The translations under genes were made by a program, and so were the position numbers. The notes under the pieces are model-generated. The model was not told the origin of the DNA and ran no database searches. It saw only the letters and a program-made list of their open reading frames with translations. 64,000 bases of DNA, taken from the NCBI RefSeq assembly GCF_048820935.1, contig NZ_JBMERD010000008.1, forward strand, positions 1 through 64,000, in the 5' to 3' direction. Shown here piece after piece: positions 16,811 to 25,145 of this stretch; within the stretch, counting starts at the first letter, position 1; each line of letters opens with the position of its first letter. This stretch comes from Algicoccus sp048820935. Lineage in GTDB: Bacteria > Pseudomonadota > Gammaproteobacteria > Burkholderiales > Burkholderiaceae_B.

Positions 16811-17179
16811 CTACAGTCCTTGTGTGCCTGTATCAACTACGCGTAGACGCCACTCCCGACGGGCCGTGATGTCGCTTTCTACTGACGTCACGTTGTAGAC
16901 ACGTCCGTCCCAGAGGATCCGCCAGGCGCTCATGTCCCGCTCGCTGGCTGGAAACCAGCGGCAGTTGATGCGAGCACTGACTTCCGACTGGGTGGCACCG
17001 GCCGCAATCCACTCGCGCCCTGGGCCGGTGAGCACTTCTGCAGGGACTGCGTCCAGAGACGTGCCGTCATCCAGAACAACAGTGGCCCAGCCGCCTGCCG
17101 TTCGCAGACCATCCGCATTGACGGTGTCGGGCAGCTTGTGCTGGAAATGGATTCTGTGTCGCAAACGATGAGTCAGCAT
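16811..17179 (-). CDS. Phage head closure protein (SPP1 gp16-like)
   Basis: 122 residues starting MLTHRLRHRIHFQHKLPDTV; the L-R-H-R-I-x-F-Q start followed by G-W/TVVLDDG and AEVLTGPGREWIAAGATQSE matches the phage head-tail joining family. The C-terminal RILWDGRVYNVTSVESD is also typical. It plugs the connector after DNA packaging and is directly downstream of the connector gene. Confidence 0.75.
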   Translation of the reverse strand: MLTHRLRHRIHFQHKLPDTVNADGLRTAGGWATVVLDDGTSLDAVPAEVLTGPGREWIAAGATQSEVSARINCRWFPASERDMSAWRILWDGRVYNVTSVESDITARREWRLRVVDTGTQGL

Positions 17180-17180
17180 G

Positions 17181-17465
17181 TCAGACTCCCATGCAGATGC
17201 GGTAGGGCGCAAGCTTGACCTGTGCCGCCTGCCGTAAGGTCACAGCATCCTCTGGTGAGGCTTGGTAGGCGGCCTGCAGCAACAGCATCGCACCGAGGAC
17301 CACCGACCCCGGGAGTTCTGACCCCTCCATCACATCATCGATGTGCTCGCGATTCATGAACTGGGCGGCCTCGTCCTCGGCGCCTCGAAGCAGCATCAGC
17401 AGCTTCTCATCATCGGCACTGTGAATGACATCCAGATAGTCTTTAGCAACGGTCAGATCGATCAC
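17181..17465 (-). CDS. Head-tail connector protein (gp6-like)
   Basis: 94 residues from the GTG at 17465, which overlaps the upstream stop (GTGA) and has AAGGAG six bases before it. MIDLTVAKDYLDVIHSADDE then LLMLLRGAEDEAAQFMNRE and PGSVVLGAMLLLQAAYQ match the compact helical gp6-like connector family, whose ring docks under the portal. It is much shorter than the phiE125-type remnant at 523-873 and belongs to another subgroup. Confidence 0.75.
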   Translation of the reverse strand: MIDLTVAKDYLDVIHSADDEKLLMLLRGAEDEAAQFMNREHIDDVMEGSELPGSVVLGAMLLLQAAYQASPEDAVTLRQAAQVKLAPYRICMGV

Positions 17466-18064
17466 GCATGCTCCTTTGTCTGGGGTTTGGGTTTGGGTGC
17501 CGATTCGTATACCAGCGCTTCCTCCAGCGGCACTTGGGGCCAGCAATCAAGGGCCGTGTCGCGACTGCTGTTGAGGATTTGAAGATGGTGGGTCTGTTTG
17601 GCAACATCAGCAAACTCGCGCTGCCAGCGTCCGTAGTGCGCCGGATTGGTCAGGGGCTCCGGGTGATTGCCGTGCCAGTGGTGCTCGCCATCGGCAGCTT
17701 TGGCGTCGTAGCCCAGCAAGATGATGCGCTTGGCACCCTGTGCGCCAGCAAAGAGGATGGCCCCGATGCCGGAGTTCTTGCCACAGGCGTTCACGTGTTC
17801 GACCTGCGGGATGTGCCGGGTAGGGCTCACCCGCTGGCCTGTAAACACTTCCTTCACCTCTGACAGATAGACCGACCACCAGGCACGGTCCATGGCATAG
17901 AGCGCATCAGCCCAAGGCGCTATTCGGAAGGTGGTGTTGGTGACGATGACCGCTCGACCTTCTTCTTGCGTGCGCCAGTGGCGGACTTGTGCGACGTCTG
18001 CCGCGGTGAGGCTGGGGCCACTGGCGATGCAGACGACTTCGTGCCAGTGCCCGCTGTAGGGTCC
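17462..18064 (-). CDS. MptE/DUF115-like Rossmann protein without a normal start codon
   Basis: The minus frame reads GPYSGHWHEVVCIASGPSLT then VIVTNTTFRIAPWADALYAM, DRAWW, NSGIGAILFAGAQGAKRIIL, LGYD and HWHGNHPEPLTNP. This is the phage-borne DUF115/6-hydroxymethylpterin pyrophosphokinase-like family, with the nucleotide-binding ASGPS loop at the N terminus. The first in-frame ATG (17893) lies after that loop, and no ATG, GTG or TTG exists between it and the stop at 18157. Its 5' part overlaps the gene at 17920-18201 in the -1 frame. Expression may need a frameshift, a rare start codon, or the gene may be damaged. Function in the phage is unknown; some relatives act on modified sugars or nucleotides. 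Confidence 0.6.
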   Translation of the reverse strand, partial: GPYSGHWHEVVCIASGPSLTAADVAQVRHWRTQEEGRAVIVTNTTFRIAPWADALYAMDRAWWSVYLSEVKEVFTGQRVSPTRHIPQVEHVNACGKNSGIGAILFAGAQGAKRIILLGYDAKAADGEHHWHGNHPEPLTNPAHYGRWQREFADVAKQTHHLQILNSSRDTALDCWPQVPLEEALVYESAPKPKPQTKEHA

Positions 18065-18201
18065 AGTTCGCGAACCAGACCCCGTGCCTCGAATGCGGCC
18101 AGCTGACGCCGGACCACGGTGATCGACCCCGACTGCGGTGAGACCACTCGACCCTCAAGGCTGAAAGTCTTGAGCGGCACGACTTCAACGAGATCAGACA
18201 T
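17920..18201 (-). CDS. Small phage protein with Ser/Lys/Pro-rich tail
   Basis: 93 residues from ATG 18201: MSDLVEVVPLKTFSLEGRVV, then VRRQLAAFEARGLVRELDP, then a low-complexity, basic tail (SATGARKKKVERSSSPTPPSE). Small genes of this type follow the capsid gene in HK97-like prophages; role unknown. The tail region overlaps the 5' part of the MptE-like gene in another frame, so one stretch of about 145 bases appears to serve both. Confidence 0.55.
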   Translation of the reverse strand: MSDLVEVVPLKTFSLEGRVVSPQSGSITVVRRQLAAFEARGLVRELDPTAGTGTKSSASPVAPASPRQTSHKSATGARKKKVERSSSPTPPSE

Positions 18202-18214
18202 GGATCGCCTCCGC

Positions 18215-19411
18215 TTACGAGGACACGCTGGTGAGCGCGCCTTCAATGAAAGACTCTGGACGGTACACGGCCAGCCCCAGACGTTCTTCCGCCCGAATCG
18301 TGACCATGTTCTTCTCGAAGTCCCGATCGTTTTCTGTGGACACGAGGATCTCGATGTCCATGCGGTCGAAGATCTGCGCGCCCAGACTGAATGCCCCGAC
18401 CAGGAACTGGTTGGAGACAATGGCCGTGGTCGCCACGACCGGCAGGTTCCACAGCAGGGGTTGAGTCCCGAAGGCAGGATTGCCCATGAGGTAACGACCC
18501 TCGAGGTCCTTGGTCAGCTCGATGCGAGCCCAGTCGATCGGGTGCATGACGATGCCGTTGGGCGGAAACTCTGCGAGCACAGCCTGCAGGATCGCCAGTC
18601 GGATGCGGTCGATGGGCTGCTCGTTGCTGGGACTGAAGTCCGGCGTGAAGGCTTCTGCCTGCGGGATGATGCCGCCGATGTTGGCACCCACACCACTGCC
18701 GTAGAGGAACTGCTGTTCTTCGACGAGTTCAATGGCGTACCGGGCTCGGGCGTCGATGTAGCTCTGCAGCGCCGGTGCATCGTCCAGGATTTGACGGCTG
18801 GCCTTGAAGAGGTGCGCGATCACACGAATCGGTGCCGTTTCCAGTTCAAATGTCAGATCCGAGTAGGGCTTGTCGTCACCCTCGGAGACCACATCGGCGT
18901 TGTTGGTGAAGCCCGATTCGCGCACGTATTCAATGCTGTTACTTGCCGTGCGACCCGGTGCGATCAGATCACGAATGGTCATGCGACGCGGGGGTGGGGC
19001 AATGATGCCGTACTGACGGTCGGGTTGCACGAGCACACCAGCCGAAGAGTCGAGAGATGTGATGGCAGCGCGAGGCACACTGATGCGGCGAGAACCCCGA
19101 AAGGAACTGTTCACGCCTTGCATCTCTTCGCTGTCGACCACCAGCATGCCAGCGGTCTTGGGTGCGGTCTGCGCAGGCTCAGGTTCGCGTGCAAGCAGTT
19201 GTTCAATGTCCTGGAAGCGCGCGGAGAGCTTGTTGAACTCGCCCAGGGTCTGGTCGACCTTGTGCTTGAGTTCGTCGCTCACCTGCGCGGCATGCTTGAC
19301 GTCTTTCTGGGATTGCTCGGCATAGGCCTTGAGCTGATCGCCGGTCTGTTTCAGATCGACCTGGACTTGTTTGTACTCGCGCTCGAGCGTTTGAAGGTTC
19401 TGGTCTGCCAT
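18215..19411 (-). CDS. Major capsid protein (HK97 fold)
   Basis: 398 residues from ATG 19411. The first ~100 residues form a coiled coil (LEREYKQVQVDLKQTGDQLK), the scaffolding delta domain removed by the protease. The shell part shows GVLVQPDRQYGIIAPPP, TIRDLIAPGRTASNSIEYVR, the E-loop region and LEGRYLMGNPAFG, with the C-terminal IRAEERLGLAVYRPESF, a hallmark of HK97 capsid proteins. It follows portal and protease genes and has a terminator-like hairpin just upstream. Confidence 0.9.
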   Translation of the reverse strand: MADQNLQTLEREYKQVQVDLKQTGDQLKAYAEQSQKDVKHAAQVSDELKHKVDQTLGEFNKLSARFQDIEQLLAREPEPAQTAPKTAGMLVVDSEEMQGVNSSFRGSRRISVPRAAITSLDSSAGVLVQPDRQYGIIAPPPRRMTIRDLIAPGRTASNSIEYVRESGFTNNADVVSEGDDKPYSDLTFELETAPIRVIAHLFKASRQILDDAPALQSYIDARARYAIELVEEQQFLYGSGVGANIGGIIPQAEAFTPDFSPSNEQPIDRIRLAILQAVLAEFPPNGIVMHPIDWARIELTKDLEGRYLMGNPAFGTQPLLWNLPVVATTAIVSNQFLVGAFSLGAQIFDRMDIEILVSTENDRDFEKNMVTIRAEERLGLAVYRPESFIEGALTSVSS

Positions 19412-19427
19412 GATTGGGCTCCATCCA

Positions 19428-19451
19428 TAAAAAAACCGCCTCGAGGGCGGT
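19428..19451 (-). terminator. Intrinsic terminator between protease and capsid genes
   Basis: On the minus strand ACCGCC-CTCGA-GGCGGT is followed by seven T residues, 17 bases before the capsid start codon. It would separate capsid expression from the packaging genes unless read through. Confidence 0.75.
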
Positions 19452-19514
19452 GAATATTTGAGAATTGAAAGGTGATGATTGGTGAGGTGCGTAGTGGGGT
19501 GCTCAGTGGGTTGC

Positions 19515-20351
19515 TTACGGCGTAGACAAGGTCTGCGCCAGAGCGGCGGAAAGCGTGGTGAGTTCGCCTTCTGCAATTCGTGCCACCATCTCTGCTGCCA
19601 GACGCTCTCGTGCCGAACCCTGTGGTTCAGGGAGAGTTTCGGTTTGCTTGGTGACGACATCAGCGGCCAGGTACTCATCAGCAAAGCCCAGGTCCAGCGC
19701 ACGCGTGCCGTCGATCCAGGACTCGTCGTTGAGCATCTGTTCCAGATCGGCCACGGCCAAACCCGTGCGTGCGGCGTAGATCTCGGCGGCAACCCGATCA
19801 AAGGGTTCGATCCAGTCCGCAGCCTCACGCAGGTCATGACGGTTGCCGGCAGCCACGATCCAGGCGTTGTGGATCATCAGAAACGCTGCCTTGCCGATCT
19901 CGACGGTGTCACCCGCCATGGCGATAACCGAGGCAGCTGACGCAGCCACACCCAGGATGCGGATGCGAACTTCGCCTTCATGGGCACGCAGCAGGTTGTA
20001 GATCGCCAGCCCCTCGAAGTAGTCGCCACCCGGGCTATTGATGTTAACGACCACGGTCTGACCAGCGCCGATCTTGCGCAAAGCCGCAGCAACCCTGCGA
20101 GCGGTCACGCCTTGGCCCGTCCAGCCATCTTCGCCAATGGGCTCCAGAATGGAGATGTGATTGTCCGAGTCGCTCTCGTCGCTTGCGCGCAAGCCGGCAT
20201 TCCAGGCAAGCAGTACGCGCGGCGAGATCTCGAAGGCCACATCGGGCGACGGCGTGACGACAGGCGCTTCGGGCAGTGCGCTACGCACCGGGCGACTTGC
20301 GCCCATCAATACTGAGCCATTGCGAGAGCGCGTTGTGGAGATGTTCTTCAT
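19515..20351 (-). CDS. Prohead maturation protease (ClpP-like)
   Basis: About 278 residues if started at ATG 20351; a TTG at 20366 and an ATG at 20306 are alternatives, all overlapping the portal gene. The core shows ISPRVLLAWNAGLRASD, VVVNINSPGGDYFEGLAIYN, GVAASAASVIAMAGDTVEIG and AFLMIHNAW: a Ser (about 138) and His (about 161) in ClpP-type positions. It cuts the capsid delta domain and itself during head maturation. The C-terminal region (AARTGLAVADLEQMLNDESW) is the usual helical end. Confidence 0.88.
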   Translation of the reverse strand: MKNISTTRSRNGSVLMGASRPVRSALPEAPVVTPSPDVAFEISPRVLLAWNAGLRASDESDSDNHISILEPIGEDGWTGQGVTARRVAAALRKIGAGQTVVVNINSPGGDYFEGLAIYNLLRAHEGEVRIRILGVAASAASVIAMAGDTVEIGKAAFLMIHNAWIVAAGNRHDLREAADWIEPFDRVAAEIYAARTGLAVADLEQMLNDESWIDGTRALDLGFADEYLAADVVTKQTETLPEPQGSARERLAAEMVARIAEGELTTLSAALAQTLSTP

Positions 20352-21621
20352 CCTTGTGTTGTCCAAGAAGGTCGATGGGAGAGAGGTTGGTCTGCACCGT
20401 CAGCACGTCAGCGTTGCCGCCGCGCCGCGGCAGGTTTTCCAGTACGCGACAGTCGTCGCGGGTGAAGATGCCGTTTTGCACCATCTGTGAATAGAAGGAT
20501 GCTCGGGCCGTGCTGTCCGCACGCAGTAGTCCTTCGATGGCGTACTCGGCGTAGAGTCGGTCCTGATCGTCTGGTGCGATGAGAGACCGCTTGATTGCCT
20601 GCTCAATGCGGCGCAACCACGGTGCCAGTGCGAAGGTCAGAAAGCCCAGTTTCTTTTGTTCCAGACCAGTGCCCCAGTTAGAGTCCTTGTGGCCGTAGCC
20701 GACCATGCTGGGGTCGACCAGAAAGAAACGACAGATCTCTTCGCCCATGTGCAAGCGAGATTCCAGCAGCTGCGCGTCAGTCGGGTTGATGCCGATGGTG
20801 TCGGCCGTCATGCCTTGCTCGAGCACCGGTGAGCGGCCTGCGTTGATCGCGCCCGAGACGCTCTTGGCGTACTCACGAAACTCCTCGCGCTGCGAGGGCT
20901 TCAGGATGGAGTCGACCTTGAAGTAGACCGTGGGCATCATGCCGTTCTTGAAGGTGCGCGCCGCGGCTTCCTCTGCCGACATGGCCGAACCGAACACGTT
21001 GCAGGCGTAGGTAATCGGGGACAGACCCATGATGCCGTCAAGCGTAAAGGCAGGAATGTGCATCATGCGTGAGCGTGGAATCTCACGCTGGCCACTTTCG
21101 GTGTTGTAGACGTACTGCAGCGTGTTCTTGTTTTGCGTCACCTGCATCCGTGATGGGAGCAGAAACGACAGGCCGATCACCTGGCCACCACTGCGGTGGA
21201 TCTCGATGTAGGCATTGCCCCAAAGCAGCATCGAGGACACGACCGCTTCCCAGAAAGTGACAGCCGTCATGTCGGCATTGGGCTGGTCGTGGATCACGCG
21301 GTACAGCGGATGCTCGCCCATCAGCTTGCGACCACCATCACCCTGGCGCTCATACAGTCCAAGCGGCAAAGTGGAAATGGTTTGCGAGATGAGTCTCACA
21401 CACGCCCACACCGCTGCAAGCTGCAGGGAGTTGTCGACGGTGACGGTTTTACCACTGGCGGAGTCCACACCAAAGAGCGAGGCCCAGAATCCACCATCGG
21501 TCAGACGGATCGCTCGACCACCCCAGGCTTCCCACAGCGACATGCGTGGCTTGCGTGCGGCCTGAGAGAGTACGTCGACGAAGTTATCCGGTCCTCGTCG
21601 GTTGTTGGTATGGTTACGCAC
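20281..21621 (-). CDS. Portal protein (HK97 family)
   Basis: 446 residues. Typical portal features: TVDNSLQLAAVWACVRLISQ, TISTLPLGLYER, GNAYIEIHRSGGQVIGLSFLLP and FRSDS-like YGHKDSNWGTGLEQKKLGFL with APWLRRIEQAIKRSL. It forms the dodecameric DNA gate. The GTG at 21621 overlaps the upstream small gene; an ATG at 21543 (MSLWEAWGG) is the alternative start and would remove only a basic leader. Confidence 0.9.
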   Translation of the reverse strand: MRNHTNNRRGPDNFVDVLSQAARKPRMSLWEAWGGRAIRLTDGGFWASLFGVDSASGKTVTVDNSLQLAAVWACVRLISQTISTLPLGLYERQGDGGRKLMGEHPLYRVIHDQPNADMTAVTFWEAVVSSMLLWGNAYIEIHRSGGQVIGLSFLLPSRMQVTQNKNTLQYVYNTESGQREIPRSRMMHIPAFTLDGIMGLSPITYACNVFGSAMSAEEAAARTFKNGMMPTVYFKVDSILKPSQREEFREYAKSVSGAINAGRSPVLEQGMTADTIGINPTDAQLLESRLHMGEEICRFFLVDPSMVGYGHKDSNWGTGLEQKKLGFLTFALAPWLRRIEQAIKRSLIAPDDQDRLYAEYAIEGLLRADSTARASFYSQMVQNGIFTRDDCRVLENLPRRGGNADVLTVQTNLSPIDLLGQHKDEEHLHNALSQWLSIDGRKSPGA

Positions 21622-21778
21622 TGATCAGCCCTCGTCGGATGAACCCGGAAATGAGCAATGAGCTGACTGCGCCTGCAATGAGCGCCCAGCCACTTCCTGC
21701 GAGCAAGTACACGCCGGCCACAGCCAGTGCCAGCCCCAAGAGACCGGAGAGAATAAAAAGAGTGAGTGCAGTCTTCAT
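21614..21778 (-). CDS. Small two-helix membrane protein between terminase and portal
   Basis: A 54-residue frame starts at ATG 21778 inside the terminase stop (ATGA) and ends at 21614, overlapping the portal start. It reads MKTALTLFILSGLLGLALAV, then GVYLLAGSGWALIAGAV and FIRRGLIS, giving two hydrophobic helices. Overlap at both ends argues that it is translated as part of the packaging operon. Similar tiny membrane proteins occur at this position in HK97-like phages; function unknown. Confidence 0.6.
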   Translation of the reverse strand: MKTALTLFILSGLLGLALAVAGVYLLAGSGWALIAGAVSSLLISGFIRRGLISA

Positions 21779-23577
21779 AGAATGATCGGATTGCGAATTG
21801 CGCTCATGAGCGCTTCGTTGTCATCGGACGTGGCTAGGGCTCCGAGCCCAAAGGCCATGAGCAGAGCAACCATGTCGTCAATCTTGTCGGCGCTTCGTTT
21901 GCGGTCGGGCGCCATGTTGAGGTTCACGTCGTGGCGCGCCACGAGGTTTGAAGCACACCACGCAAGGACTGGATCCCCGCCGTGGGCAAGATGGCCGCTG
22001 ACGTATGCACGCTCCAGCGCTTGCATGGCCGGGTGATAGGACTTGGGCCCTTGCACAAACTGAATCATGGGCACTCCCTGGTCGAGCAAGCGACTCACGA
22101 GGTCGGTCGCGTTCCACGCGTCAAAGGCAATGTTCTCGATCTGGAAACGTTCGGTTGCCTGCAGGATCTGATCCTCGATCACGGCGTAGTCGGTGACGTT
22201 GCCCGGGGTTTGTATCAGGGTGCCAGAGTTGACCCAGCCGGCATAGGGCACCGTGCCACGCTCGGTTCGATACGCCACACTGTCCTCAGGCACCCAGCGC
22301 CAGCCGTGCGTGTACCACATGCCCTCGACATGCCAGAGCAGACGAAAGGCGGCAATGTCTGTGGTGCTTGCGAGGTCCAGCCCACCCCAGCAGGGATAGT
22401 CCGCCAACCAGTCAAGATCGACTTCGCCTGCGCAAGCCATCCATTTGTGCAAATCAATCCAGCCTTCGGCAGTCGACGCCGGGCGGTTGAGCCGCTTGAT
22501 GCGAAACTCGGCAAGCTTTGACGGCATCTGCTTGGCCTCGACCGCTTCCCGGCGGATGGCGTCGAACAAGTGCTCGTTGACATCCAGCAGGGGATTGGCT
22601 TTGACCCACTTGCTCTCATCGAACTCGTCGTCCGACTCGATGCCGGCGGTCTTGTCCTCGTTGTCCAGGGCAAAGAACACAGCTAGAAAGTGATCTGCTG
22701 TCGTCCCCAATCCACCTTTGAGCAGTGAGAACGCAAAGCCACGAATCTCAGCCCATGGCCCTGGGTTGCTGTAGCCTTCGGTGGTCGTGAACAACCACAG
22801 CGGGTTTGCACGCGCACCGGCTGCCGACTGCAGCACGTTCAAGAGGTCGGCCGACTTGTGGGCGTGGATTTCGTCGAGTGCCGTGTGCGACGGGTTCAGA
22901 CCGTCCTGCGTGCTCGCCTTGGCATGAACCGCCTTGAACGCCGCTCCGGTTTCAAGTCGCGTAATGGTCTTGGCCCACGTCTGCAGCCCAAAGGCATCGC
23001 GCAGCTCGGAAGTCTTTTCCGCCATGCGCTTGGCAATCCGAAAGATGATGGATGCCTGGTCATACGTCGTGGCGGCGCTGATTACCTGCGCACCGTCCTC
23101 GGGCTCGCAGCACAGGCAGTAGAGCAAGATCGCGGCCGACAGGGCCGACTTCCCGTTTTTGCGTGCGACCGCGTAAAGCGCGGACGTGAAGCGGCGCGGG
23201 TGAAATGCTCCCCAGCCTTCGATCTCGATGGCGGTGCGCTTGCGAAACCCAAAGAGCTGCGCCACAAAGAAGATCTGCGCCGGGTGCAACTGCAGGTAGG
23301 GCGTCTGCCAGCGTCCTTCGACGTGAGGGAGCTTCTCCAGAAAGTCGCAGGCATTGTTGGCATGCCACTCGTCAAAGAAGAACTCGCACTCGGGGTCTTC
23401 GGCTCGCTCAAGGTCACCCAGAAAGCGCTGCGCGGCCAGTCGGATCCATCGACCGTGTCGCGCGTGGTGCCGGTCACTGACAGCGCGCTCGGCGTACTCA
23501 ATGGCGCTGGCGACGTAATCACGATCCTCGACGGACAGCGTTGCTGGCAAAGCGGTTCTGGGCCTTGGGCGCACCAC
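21775..23577 (-). CDS. Terminase large subunit
   Basis: 600 residues from a GTG at 23577. The ATPase has a Walker A-like ARKNGKSA at residues 138-145 and Walker B ALDEIH near residue 235, then the coupling motif FTTTEGYSNPG. The C-terminal nuclease region has GGLDLASTTDIAAFRL and YAVIEDQILQATERFQIENI-AFDAWN. This is the HK97-type packaging motor that cuts and pumps DNA through the portal. The start overlaps the small subunit gene by 59 bases. Confidence 0.92.
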   Translation of the reverse strand: MVRPRPRTALPATLSVEDRDYVASAIEYAERAVSDRHHARHGRWIRLAAQRFLGDLERAEDPECEFFFDEWHANNACDFLEKLPHVEGRWQTPYLQLHPAQIFFVAQLFGFRKRTAIEIEGWGAFHPRRFTSALYAVARKNGKSALSAAILLYCLCCEPEDGAQVISAATTYDQASIIFRIAKRMAEKTSELRDAFGLQTWAKTITRLETGAAFKAVHAKASTQDGLNPSHTALDEIHAHKSADLLNVLQSAAGARANPLWLFTTTEGYSNPGPWAEIRGFAFSLLKGGLGTTADHFLAVFFALDNEDKTAGIESDDEFDESKWVKANPLLDVNEHLFDAIRREAVEAKQMPSKLAEFRIKRLNRPASTAEGWIDLHKWMACAGEVDLDWLADYPCWGGLDLASTTDIAAFRLLWHVEGMWYTHGWRWVPEDSVAYRTERGTVPYAGWVNSGTLIQTPGNVTDYAVIEDQILQATERFQIENIAFDAWNATDLVSRLLDQGVPMIQFVQGPKSYHPAMQALERAYVSGHLAHGGDPVLAWCASNLVARHDVNLNMAPDRKRSADKIDDMVALLMAFGLGALATSDDNEALMSAIRNPIIL

Positions 23578-23986
23578 TGAGCGTCACGCGTGAACGCGAC
23601 GAGGGTGTGAAGCCCAGCTCGGCCGCAGCCTTCATCATGATCTGTGCTTGGCGGTTTACAATGGCCAGCCACGGGTTCTGCATCGGATCGCCCTTGACGG
23701 GGGACTTCACAATCATTCCCATTTGCGCGACGCGCTCGGCTGCCTGCCGATGCAGATCACACGCAACAACCCAGATTGCCAACACCTTCTCATCGACCGT
23801 GGTCACCAGGCCCGGCGGGCAGCTCTCGACCGCGTCTTGCCACACCAGCTTCTGATCGTCGGTGAGCCAGTCTGGCGTGACCAGATCCGACAGTGGCAGT
23901 TGCGGCTCGTTGATGTTGAGCGGGCGCTTGCCCGGGTTGTCGGCGATGATTTTTAGCGCAGTTGGTTTGGGTTTGCGTCCTCTCAT
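23519..23986 (-). CDS. Terminase small subunit (P27 family)
   Basis: 155 residues: MRGRKPKPTALKIIADNPGK, the basic P27-family start, then LPLSDLVTPDWLTDDQKLVW and GDPMQNPWLAIVNRQAQIMM-KAAAELGFTPSSRSRV, the conserved C-terminal helix. The protein recognises the packaging site on the phage DNA. It is directly upstream of the large subunit and downstream of an HNH gene, the order seen in cos-type HK97-like phages. Confidence 0.92.
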   Translation of the reverse strand: MRGRKPKPTALKIIADNPGKRPLNINEPQLPLSDLVTPDWLTDDQKLVWQDAVESCPPGLVTTVDEKVLAIWVVACDLHRQAAERVAQMGMIVKSPVKGDPMQNPWLAIVNRQAQIMMKAAAELGFTPSSRSRVTLSGAPKAQNRFASNAVRRGS

Positions 23987-24165
23987 TGTTCGATCCGGTT
24001 ATATGAAATCTGTATTTAGCGGCCGCGTTTGATACCCCATTGGTAATAACGCGCACGCAAAAAAAGGGTTGGGCGGCTGGTCGAGGTAAAAAGTCGTGGA
24101 CTTTGACCCCACCCCTGCCCATCTGTTGCCCGCCATTGCTCAGGGGCAAGTGACTGTTTTTATCT

Positions 24166-24498
24166 TCATTTCGTTGCCGACTTTCTGTGTCGGGTCTGTC
24201 CTCTGCGCACTTCTTGCGCAGTCTTTTTACGGTGACAGCTGCGGTTGATCGCCTGGAGGTTGTCTGGCTCGTCGCCACCACCTTCGGCCAGCGGCACGAT
24301 GTGGTCGACCTCATGGGCCGGCAGTGGCGCTGACCCCACCCGACAGTCCTCGCACTGGCACAGCCAGCCATCACGCTCGAGGATGCGCCTGCGTAACTTT
24401 TCCCATCCTTTGCCACGTCCACGGCCCCAATTGGGAGCGACCGGTTGGTGGCGTTGAGCGCGTGTCTCACGCCGGAAGATGGGTGCGCGTGTGGCCAT
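24166..24498 (-). CDS. HNH endonuclease (phage packaging-associated)
   Basis: 110 residues. GRGKGWEKLRRRILERDGWL precedes a CQ-CEDC Cys pair; HEVDHIVPLAEGG holds the HNH core, and NLQAINRSCHRKKTAQE gives the Asn and the second zinc-binding pair. HNH genes next to P27 terminases are known to assist DNA cutting during cos packaging. Transcribed with the terminase genes. Confidence 0.88.
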   Translation of the reverse strand: MATRAPIFRRETRAQRHQPVAPNWGRGRGKGWEKLRRRILERDGWLCQCEDCRVGSAPLPAHEVDHIVPLAEGGGDEPDNLQAINRSCHRKKTAQEVRRGQTRHRKSATK

Positions 24499-24545
24499 GG
24501 TTTGATGCGTGGGTAATGCGGGGCAAGTGTGTCTCTTTCTTCTTG

Positions 24546-24643
24546 AAAAACAATGACTTATTGCTTGATATGTTCCACAAAGGAAGCAATGATGTAGTCA
24601 CTGGAGCACACAAGCAAACAAGCAAACAAGGAAAAACACCATG
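24546..24643 (+). repeat. Duplicated control element, copy 1
   Basis: This stretch and 25477-25567 align over nearly their whole length up to and including ACACCATGAAA. The shared core runs GCTTGAT-(A/T)GTTC, GAAGCAAT, ATGTA(G/A)TCACTGGA. Copy 1 carries ATTGCTT and AAGCAAT arms plus an inner TTCC/GGAA pair. TGTAGT could be a -10 box. It lies directly upstream of a three-gene plus-strand cassette. Confidence 0.7.
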
Positions 24644-24907
24644 AAAACCGAACACGACTACATCGCAGACCTCGCCATCAGAAACGGCGCCGAAGCCCTG
24701 CAGAACGCACGCAGCGTCCTCGAGCGAGCCCTGAAAGAACTCGACTACTACACGGAGCGTTACGACAGCCAGGAGGACTTTGACGACAAGGGGGAAACCC
24801 TGAACGCAGCACTCCACCACCTGACGACCTTTGTCCCGAGCAACGTCCGACTGGACCTGCTTGCCAACGCCCAGGCCCGACTCGCCTACGCAAAGCGCCA
24901 GAGCTGA
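24641..24907 (+). CDS. Unknown phage early protein, helical
   Basis: 88 residues: MKTEHDYIADLAIRNGAEAL, an acidic middle (YYTERYDSQEDFDDKGETL) and a helical C terminus (LDLLANAQARLAYAKRQS). No family recognised. First gene of a plus-strand cassette behind control element copy 1, with a GGAAAAACACC leader. Its small size and position fit an early host-takeover or DNA-metabolism accessory protein; this is inference. Confidence 0.55.
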   Translation: MKTEHDYIADLAIRNGAEALQNARSVLERALKELDYYTERYDSQEDFDDKGETLNAALHHLTTFVPSNVRLDLLANAQARLAYAKRQS

Positions 24908-24956
24908 TCAACCAGGGGCCGGGACAGCCCGGCCCAACTACACACCGGAGCACACC

Positions 24957-25145
24957 ATGAACCAAGTCACCGTCAAACGCATGAGCACAGACGAAGTCAA
25001 CGTCTCGCGCCGCACCGTCTGGTACGACATCTACGTGAATGGTCACTACCACAGCACCACAGACGACGTGATTGTTGCGTGCGAACTCAAAGAAAAGCTC
25101 GAGCGCGGCAACAAGCGTGCCCGGCAGCAAGGAGAAACGAAATGA
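24957..25145 (+). CDS. Small unknown phage early protein
   Basis: 62 residues from ATG 24957 with GGAG upstream. MNQVTVKRMSTDEVNVSRRT then VWYDIYVNGHYHSTTDDVI and a basic C-terminal helix (KLERGNKRARQQGETK). The beta-rich core with a charged tail suggests a nucleic acid- or protein-binding role, but no family is recognised. Its stop overlaps the next gene's ATG (ATGA). Confidence 0.5.
   Translation: MNQVTVKRMSTDEVNVSRRTVWYDIYVNGHYHSTTDDVIVACELKEKLERGNKRARQQGETK

Noticed and set aside
18119..19453. Long plus-strand open frame (444 codons)
   Set aside because: Antisense to the HK97 capsid gene; the translation is His/Arg/Cys-rich with no family features.
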